Assembly: GCA_011046015.1 (NCBI GenBank) | Contig: DSBO01000048.1 | Location: forward strand, 1-37,688 | DNA: 37,688 nucleotides | Direction: 5' to 3' | Source of the DNA: Thioalkalivibrio sp. | GTDB taxonomy: Bacteria; Pseudomonadota; Gammaproteobacteria; SpSt-1174 | Shown: positions 31,890 through 37,688 of the stretch, one piece after another | How the letters are laid out: each line of letters starts with the position of its first letter | Numbering within the stretch: the first letter of the stretch is position 1 | Made by a program: the position numbers and the translations under genes | Notes under the pieces: generated by a model | Seen by the model: only the letters and a program-made list of their open reading frames with translations | Database searches by the model: none | Told to the model about the DNA's origin: nothing

Positions 31890-32429
31890 ATGAAAAAGTG
31901 GGCGATGTATTTGCTGTTGGCGGCACTGCCTGCCGCCAGTTCAGCGGCAGATATCTACCTGACCCTGGGTGCTGGTGCAAGCGAGTTTCGTGATGCAGGG
32001 GACATGGCGCCTGGCGCCAATGTCGACGATGAGTCGACGGCCCTGATGATCGGGGTGGGGGGCGATGTTGGAAAAGGACTGATGGTGGAAGGCGGCTACC
32101 TGAGTCTCGGTAAGGCAGAGGAAAGTGCCACCAACCTGGAATTCAAGGCACGAGCCGTCACTGCGACGGCATTGCCCTACCTGCAGGCAGGTGATGCCAG
32201 GGCCTTCGTGCGCGTTGGCGCCGCCTATTGGCAGGCTGGCAACGACTTGGTGAAGGATAGAAATGGCTGGGCACCGGTCGGGGGACTCGGCATCGAATAC
32301 ATGATATCTGAGGCGACATACCGCTGGTCGGTGCGCGCGGAGTGGATGCGTATCCTGGATATAGGCACGGATCATATCGGCAAGACAGATGTAGACGCCG
32401 CCATGTTGGGTCTAGTGTTACGCCATTAA
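31890..32429 (+). CDS. Predicted outer-membrane beta-barrel protein
   Basis: Signal peptide (MKKWAMYLLLAALPAASSAA), alternating beta-strand pattern, C-terminal MLGLVLRH; RBS gaggagaga. Confidence 0.7.
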   Translation: MKKWAMYLLLAALPAASSAADIYLTLGAGASEFRDAGDMAPGANVDDESTALMIGVGGDVGKGLMVEGGYLSLGKAEESATNLEFKARAVTATALPYLQAGDARAFVRVGAAYWQAGNDLVKDRNGWAPVGGLGIEYMISEATYRWSVRAEWMRILDIGTDHIGKTDVDAAMLGLVLRH

Positions 32430-32684
32430 AGATCAATCAAGTCGACACATGTCCTCGACGAGGCATATCCTCTTCATCACATCCGATCCACACGATGATA
32501 GACGCGTTCAATGGGCTGAGTTGGCTGTTGTCGTGCAGATATGATGGTCGATCAACGGAGCGGTCTAGCTATCACCTCCTTCCATATGTCGCTCGTCAGG
32601 GTTGACATGTATACGGCATTGAATCGCCACCCGCCCGGTTGAAAGTTTGACTGAAATTTGCCTGCCGCCGAGAAAGCGGGGTTT

Positions 32685-32841
32685 ACCCGGAAAACAAGAC
32701 ACGGGGTCAGGCCTTTCATCTTGCCTCAACGGGCATACGTACTAACCTCTCCCCATGGCGAGGCCGTTGCGGATTGAGTTTCGTGGTGCCCTTTACCATC
32801 TCATCTCACGAGGGGAAGCTTACGTCCTGAGCGTTGCCTAG
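32685..32841 (+). pseudogene. Truncated REP-associated tyrosine transposase (RAYT / Y1_Tnp) remnant with upstream flanking motif
   Basis: ATG 32755 translates to MARPLRIEFRGALYHLISRG-EAYVLSVA*, the conserved N-terminus of RAYT proteins, then stops; preceded by 'gacacggggtcaggcctttcatcttgcc', a motif often seen near such genes. Confidence 0.75.
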
Positions 32842-33086
32842 TTTTCGCGGTCGATACGCGCGAGTTCGCGGTCGAAGGCGATGTGCGTCCATGCGACCGC
32901 GAACCAGACGATTGGGCCGCAGATGAACAGCACGATGATCGATGTAGGCATGTTCTGGTCGAGAAAGGCCTCGCACTGGGGCAGCTTGGATACCACGCAG
33001 CACAGCAGCCAGGCGAGGAGCATGCCGCCGACCAGCCAGGCTGCCAGGGCGATGAGCCAGGGATAGATATCAGCGGTCGGTGACAT
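32838..33086 (-). CDS. Small predicted membrane protein
   Basis: 82 aa with two clear TM segments (YPWLIALAAWLVGGMLLAWLLCCVV; SIIVLFICGPIVWFAVAWTHI). Confidence 0.6.
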   Translation of the reverse strand: MSPTADIYPWLIALAAWLVGGMLLAWLLCCVVSKLPQCEAFLDQNMPTSIIVLFICGPIVWFAVAWTHIAFDRELARIDREN

Positions 33087-33168
33087 GTGAGCCTCCTTGA
33101 TTAAACAGGTCAGGCTTGTCGTCCGTTACTGCTCCTCCGTGACCCGGGGTGCCGAAAAAGCCGGGGCT

Positions 33169-34617
33169 TCATCCCTGGCGTTTCCTTCCCGTCGCCATGT
33201 GAATCGCGCGTTGTCCCACCGCCAGCGCCGCCTCGTGCACTGCCTCCGACAGAGTCGGATGCGCGAACACCGTTCGCGCGAGGTCCTCGGCGGAGGCCTG
33301 GAACGCCATCGCGATGGTGGCCTCGCTGATGAGCTCCGATGCGCCGGGGCCCACGATGTGTGCGCCGAGGATGCGGTCGGTCTCGGCGCTGGCCAGCAGC
33401 TTGACGAAGCCATCAGTCTCGCCGCGGGCCTGGGCGCGGCCGCTGGCGGCCAGCGGAAACACACCCTTGTGGTAGGCCTCGCCGGCGGTCTTCAGGTCTT
33501 CCTCGGTGCGACCGACCCAGGCGATCTCTGGCTGAGTGTAGATCACCGACGGAACACAGCCGTAATCGAGCGTGGTCGACTGGCCGGCGATGCGCTCGAC
33601 CACCATGCACCCTTCCTCCGAGCCCTTGTGCGCGAGCATGGCGCCGCGTACCACGTCACCGACGGCGTACACGCCGGGCAGGTTGGTCTCGCAGAACTCG
33701 TTCACGTGGATGTAACCACGTTCGTCGAGGAGCAGGCCGCTTTCCTGAGTATAGACGTCATCCGACAGGGGGCGGCGCCCCACCGCGACGACGACGCGAT
33801 CGGCCTTGAAGGTGTGGGATTTCCCTTCGCCGTCGGTGTAGTCCAGCGTGGCCTCCGCCTTGCCGACGCGGGTCGTCATCAGCCGGCAGCCGAGCCGAAT
33901 GTCGAGCCCCTGATCACGAAGGAGCCGGAGCGCGGCCTGGGCGACCTCGCCGTCGGTGACGGGCAGGAAGCGGTCCTGTGCCTCCAGCATCACCACCTCG
34001 GCTCCCAGGCGTCGCCAGACACTGCCGAGTTCCAGTCCGATGACGCCGGCGCCGATCACCGCCAGCCGTTTGGGGACCTCGTCGAAGGCGAGCGCTCCGG
34101 TGGAATCGACCACGACCGTGCCATCCAGTGGCGCTCCGCCCAGCTCGATGGGCGTGGAGCCGGTCGCGATAATGACGTGATCGCTGGCAAGCTCTTCTGG
34201 CCGGCTCTTGCCATGGGCGGTAAAGGCCACCTTGCCCGGGCCGAGCAGCTTGCCCTCGCCCTGCAGCCAGGTGATGCCGTTGCCCTTGAACAGGCGCTCG
34301 ATGCCCCGGGTAAGTCGGTCGACCACACCCTGCTTGCGTGCATGCATGGCGGCGAGATCCAGTTCGAGCTTGCCGATGCGGATGCCGTGACCCGCGAAGC
34401 CGTTGGCCGCCAGCTCGTATTGTTCGGTCGATTCGAGCAGGGCCTTGGAGGGGATGCAGCCGGCATTGAGGCAGGTACCCCCCAGCGCGGGCTTGCCGTC
34501 CGCGGCGAGCCAGCGGTCGATGCAGGCCGTCTTCATGCCGAGCTGGGCGGCGCGGATGGCGGCCACGTAGCCGGCCGGGCCCGCGCCGATGATGATGATG
34601 TCGTAGTCTGCGCTCAT
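33169..34617 (-). CDS. lpd: Dihydrolipoamide dehydrogenase (E3)
   Basis: YDIIIIGAGPAGYVAAIRAAQLG; GGTCLNAGCIPSKALLESTE redox disulfide; downstream of sucA-sucB. Confidence 0.97.
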   Translation of the reverse strand: MSADYDIIIIGAGPAGYVAAIRAAQLGMKTACIDRWLAADGKPALGGTCLNAGCIPSKALLESTEQYELAANGFAGHGIRIGKLELDLAAMHARKQGVVDRLTRGIERLFKGNGITWLQGEGKLLGPGKVAFTAHGKSRPEELASDHVIIATGSTPIELGGAPLDGTVVVDSTGALAFDEVPKRLAVIGAGVIGLELGSVWRRLGAEVVMLEAQDRFLPVTDGEVAQAALRLLRDQGLDIRLGCRLMTTRVGKAEATLDYTDGEGKSHTFKADRVVVAVGRRPLSDDVYTQESGLLLDERGYIHVNEFCETNLPGVYAVGDVVRGAMLAHKGSEEGCMVVERIAGQSTTLDYGCVPSVIYTQPEIAWVGRTEEDLKTAGEAYHKGVFPLAASGRAQARGETDGFVKLLASAETDRILGAHIVGPGASELISEATIAMAFQASAEDLARTVFAHPTLSEAVHEAALAVGQRAIHMATGRKRQG

Positions 34618-34654
34618 GATGTCCGTGTCACTGTCGCGATGGGTTGGGCGCGGA

Positions 34655-35866
34655 TCAGACTTCCAGCAGCAACCGCGCGGGATCTTCCAGCATGTCCTTG
34701 ATCGTGACCAGGAAGCGCACCGCGCTGCTGCCGTCGATCAGGCGGTGATCGTAGGACAGCGCGAGGTACATCATGGGCCGGATCACGATCTCGCCGTGCT
34801 CCACCACCGGTCGCTCCTCGATCTTGTGCATGCCGAGGATGGCGCTTTGCGGCGGGTTGAGGATGGGCGTGGACAGCAGCGAACCGAATACGCCGCCGTT
34901 GGAAAGGGTGAAGGTGCCGCCGGTGAGCTCCTCCATGTCGAGCTTTCCGTCCTGCGCGCGCTGGCTGAGGTCGGCAATCTGCTTTTCGATCCCGGCGAAG
35001 CCCAGCTGGTCGGCGTCGCGCAGGATGGGTACCACCAGCCCCCGCGGCGAGGAGACGGCCACGCCGATGTCGAAGAAGCCGTGGTAGACGATGTCATCGC
35101 CGTCGATGGAGGCGTTGACCTCGGGAAAGCGGCGCAGCGCCTCGATGCAGGCCTTGACGAAGAAGGACATGAAGCCGAGCCGCACGCCGTGGGTCTTCTC
35201 GAAACGCTCGCGATGTGTCTTGCGCAGCGCCATCACCGGGGCCATGTTGACCTCGTTGAAGGTGGTGAGCATGGCGGCGGTCTGCTGGGCCTCGAGCAGA
35301 CGCTCGGCGATGCGCTTGCGCAGGCGCGTCATGGTGACCCGTTTCTCCGGGCGCTCGCCGCTATCCAGTGCCAGCGGTGGCCGACGGGCCGGGGGGCGCG
35401 TCTCCGCAGCCGGCTGCCGGGCCGCCGGCCGAGGCTCCTCCTCGGCCGGTTTGGACTTCAGCGATTCTAGATAGGCCAGAACGTCCTCCTTGAGCACGCG
35501 ACCATCCTTGCCGCTGCCCGGGATCTGCGCCGGGTCGAGGTCATGCTCGTGCACCAGCTTGCGCACCGCGGGGCTCAGTGCAGGCGCATGACGCGCGGCC
35601 GTCCTGTCATCGTTCTTCGCTTCCTTCGCCCCTTCGTCCAGCAGTCCGATGAGCTGGCCGGCGGTGACCGTCACCCCTGCGTCCTGTTCGATCCGGCTCA
35701 GTACGCCGGCCGCGGGGGCGGGTACCTCGAGCACGACCTTGTCCGTCTCGATGTCGACGAGGTTCTCGTCCTGTTCGACGCGCTCACCCGGTTGCTTGTG
35801 CCAGGTGACGATGGTGGCGTCGGCCACCGACTCGGGTAGTGGCGGGATTCGGATCTCAGTGCTCAT
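34655..35866 (-). CDS. sucB: 2-oxoglutarate dehydrogenase E2 (dihydrolipoyllysine succinyltransferase)
   Basis: Lipoyl domain ([18 protein letters not shown]), E3/E1-binding domain, catalytic [16 protein letters not shown]. Confidence 0.97.
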   Translation of the reverse strand: MSTEIRIPPLPESVADATIVTWHKQPGERVEQDENLVDIETDKVVLEVPAPAAGVLSRIEQDAGVTVTAGQLIGLLDEGAKEAKNDDRTAARHAPALSPAVRKLVHEHDLDPAQIPGSGKDGRVLKEDVLAYLESLKSKPAEEEPRPAARQPAAETRPPARRPPLALDSGERPEKRVTMTRLRKRIAERLLEAQQTAAMLTTFNEVNMAPVMALRKTHRERFEKTHGVRLGFMSFFVKACIEALRRFPEVNASIDGDDIVYHGFFDIGVAVSSPRGLVVPILRDADQLGFAGIEKQIADLSQRAQDGKLDMEELTGGTFTLSNGGVFGSLLSTPILNPPQSAILGMHKIEERPVVEHGEIVIRPMMYLALSYDHRLIDGSSAVRFLVTIKDMLEDPARLLLEV

Positions 35867-35896
35867 GTTGTTCTCGCGTCTTGTTCGGTGAGCGGG

Positions 35897-37688
35897 TCAT
35901 TCGCATTCATGGCTGGCCGGGATGAGGCCCAGCGCCTCGTCCACCAGATGTTTTTGCTGCTCCACGTGCACCCCGTGATAGCCGACGGCGGGTGAGGCCG
36001 AGTCGGGCCGCGTCACATGATGCAGGTAGTGATGTGGGCCGAGCAGGTTGCGGATGTGGTGCTGCGTGCTGTACCAGGCGCCCTGGTTGAGGGGTTCCTC
36101 CTGGCACCAGATGTAGCAGTCGGTCTTCGCATAGCGCGCGAGCACTGCCTGCAGGTCGTCCTGCGGGAACGGGTAGAGCTGTTCCAGACGGATGATCGCA
36201 ATGTCCTCACGCTCCAGTTCGCGACGGCGTTCCAGCAGGTCGTAGTACACCTTGCCACTGCACAGCACGACGCGCTCGATGCCCCTGGGGTCGAGGCCGT
36301 CGATCTCGTCGATGACGGTCTGAAACCCGCCGGCGGTGAGGTCTTCCAGGGCGTTGACCGCGAGCTTGTGTCGCAGCAGGCTCTTGGGCGACATGACCAC
36401 CAGCGGCTTGCGGTAGGCGCGCAGCATCTGCCGGCGGAGCATGTGGAAGACCTGTGCCGGGGTGCTCGGTACACAGACCTGCATGTTGTGCTGGGCGCAG
36501 AGCTGCAGGTAACGCTCCAGGCGGGCCGAGGAGTGCTCGGGGCCCTGGCCCTCGTAGCCATGGGGCAGCAGCATGGTGAGCCCGCACCGCCGCCCCCATT
36601 TCTGCTCGCCGGAGCTGATGAACTGGTCGATGACCACCTGCGCGCCGTTCGCAAAGTCGCCGAACTGTGCCTCCCAGATCACCAGCGTGTCGGGCGCGGC
36701 GGTCGCATAGCCGTACTCGAAGCCGAGCACGCCTTCTTCGGAGAGCAGCGAGTCGATGACGAGGAAGCCGGCCTGGTCTTCGGCCAGGTTGCGTAGCGGT
36801 ACATAGGTGCCGTAGCGTTTCTGGTTGTGCAGCACCGCATGGCGGTGGAAGAAGGTGCCGCGCCCCGAGTCCTGGCCCGAGAGGCGCACGGCGTATCCCT
36901 CGGTGACCAGGGTCGCGTAGGCCATGTTCTCGGCAAAGCCCCAGTCCAGCGGCAGGGCACCCTGCGCCATCTTGCGCCGGTCGTCGAGGATCTTGGCGAC
37001 CCGCGGGTTGATCTCGAAGCCCTCGGGCAGGGCCAGCATTCTTTCGGCAAGCTCGCGGATGCGCTGCTGCGTCACGGCCGTGTTGGCCGGCTCCGTCCAC
37101 TCGCGGCCGGCATAGCGCGACCAGTCCACCAGGAAGCCGCGCTCGGCCTGCTCGGTGGGCACCCACTCGGCCACCATGCAGTCGCCGGCCTCCAGGCAGG
37201 CGCGCACCTGCTGCTGTATCCCCTCGGCCTCTTCGGGCGCGAGCACCCCGTCTGTGGCCAGCCGCTCGGCATACAGCGCGCGCGTAGTGGGCAGGGCGCG
37301 GATGCGCTGGTACATCATCGGCTGGGTGGCCGCCGGCTCGTCGGCCTCGTTGTGGCCGTGGCGACGGTAGCAGAACAGGTCGATGACCACGTCCTTGCGG
37401 AAGGCCATGCGGAAGTCGAGCGCGAGCCGGGTGACGAAGGCCACGGCCTCCGGGTCGTCGCCGTTCACGTGAAAGATGGGCGCGTTGACCATCTTTACCA
37501 CGTCGGTGCAATAGTAGGTGGAGCGCGCGTCCTTCTGCGTACTGGTGGTGAAACCGATCTGGTTGTTGATGACGATGTGCACCGTGCCCTTGGTGGCGAA
37601 GCCGCGCGTCTGCGACATGTTCAGCGTCTCCATCACCACGCCCTGGGCGGCGAAGGCGGCATCGCCATGGATGAGCACGGGCAGCACC
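35897..37688 (-). CDS. sucA: 2-oxoglutarate dehydrogenase E1 (5' part outside the window)
   Basis: LIHGDAAFAAQGVVMETLNMSQTRGFATKGTVHIVINNQIGFTTS; HGYEGQGPEHSSARLERYLQL; frame open to window end. Confidence 0.97.
   Translation of the reverse strand, partial: VLPVLIHGDAAFAAQGVVMETLNMSQTRGFATKGTVHIVINNQIGFTTSTQKDARSTYYCTDVVKMVNAPIFHVNGDDPEAVAFVTRLALDFRMAFRKDVVIDLFCYRRHGHNEADEPAATQPMMYQRIRALPTTRALYAERLATDGVLAPEEAEGIQQQVRACLEAGDCMVAEWVPTEQAERGFLVDWSRYAGREWTEPANTAVTQQRIRELAERMLALPEGFEINPRVAKILDDRRKMAQGALPLDWGFAENMAYATLVTEGYAVRLSGQDSGRGTFFHRHAVLHNQKRYGTYVPLRNLAEDQAGFLVIDSLLSEEGVLGFEYGYATAAPDTLVIWEAQFGDFANGAQVVIDQFISSGEQKWGRRCGLTMLLPHGYEGQGPEHSSARLERYLQLCAQHNMQVCVPSTPAQVFHMLRRQMLRAYRKPLVVMSPKSLLRHKLAVNALEDLTAGGFQTVIDEIDGLDPRGIERVVLCSGKVYYDLLERRRELEREDIAIIRLEQLYPFPQDDLQAVLARYAKTDCYIWCQEEPLNQGAWYSTQHHIRNLLGPHHYLHHVTRPDSASPAVGYHGVHVEQQKHLVDEALGLIPASHECE

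Noticed and set aside
33097-34701. 534-aa + strand ORF antisense to lpd
   Set aside because: Mirror-frame ORF; Lpd on the minus strand is unambiguous.

Overview
The window (~37.7 kb, high GC) reads as chromosomal sequence from a gammaproteobacterium, probably a sulfur oxidiser. It is mostly core metabolism: nrdA(partial)-nrdB; hemC-hemD-hemX-hemY beside an AlgZ/AlgR-like LytS/LytTR two-component pair; argH; a carboxylesterase; soxY-soxZ with an upstream sigma-54-type sensor kinase/response regulator pair; lptM-lysA; sdaA; ubiE-ubiJ-ubiB; hslV-hslU; dapF-DUF484-xerC; tusA; and sucA(partial)-sucB-lpd. No tRNA, rRNA, CRISPR array, prophage or intact mobile element was recognised. The most interesting region is the ~175 bp between the NtrC-family regulator gene and soxY. 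It holds, in order, a perfect 34-bp palindrome (candidate enhancer/UAS), a perfect match to the IHF consensus and a near-consensus -24/-12 sigma-54 promoter. This suggests that soxYZ thiosulfate-oxidation carrier expression is switched on by the adjacent Cache-like sensor kinase/enhancer-binding protein pair. Secondary signals are a truncated REP-associated (RAYT-like) transposase remnant with its flanking motif, a REP-like inverted pair after sdaA, a 'CACAGAG' inverted repeat after argH, zero-spacing or overlapping convergent gene ends, and a long leader with a perfect palindrome upstream of tusA.
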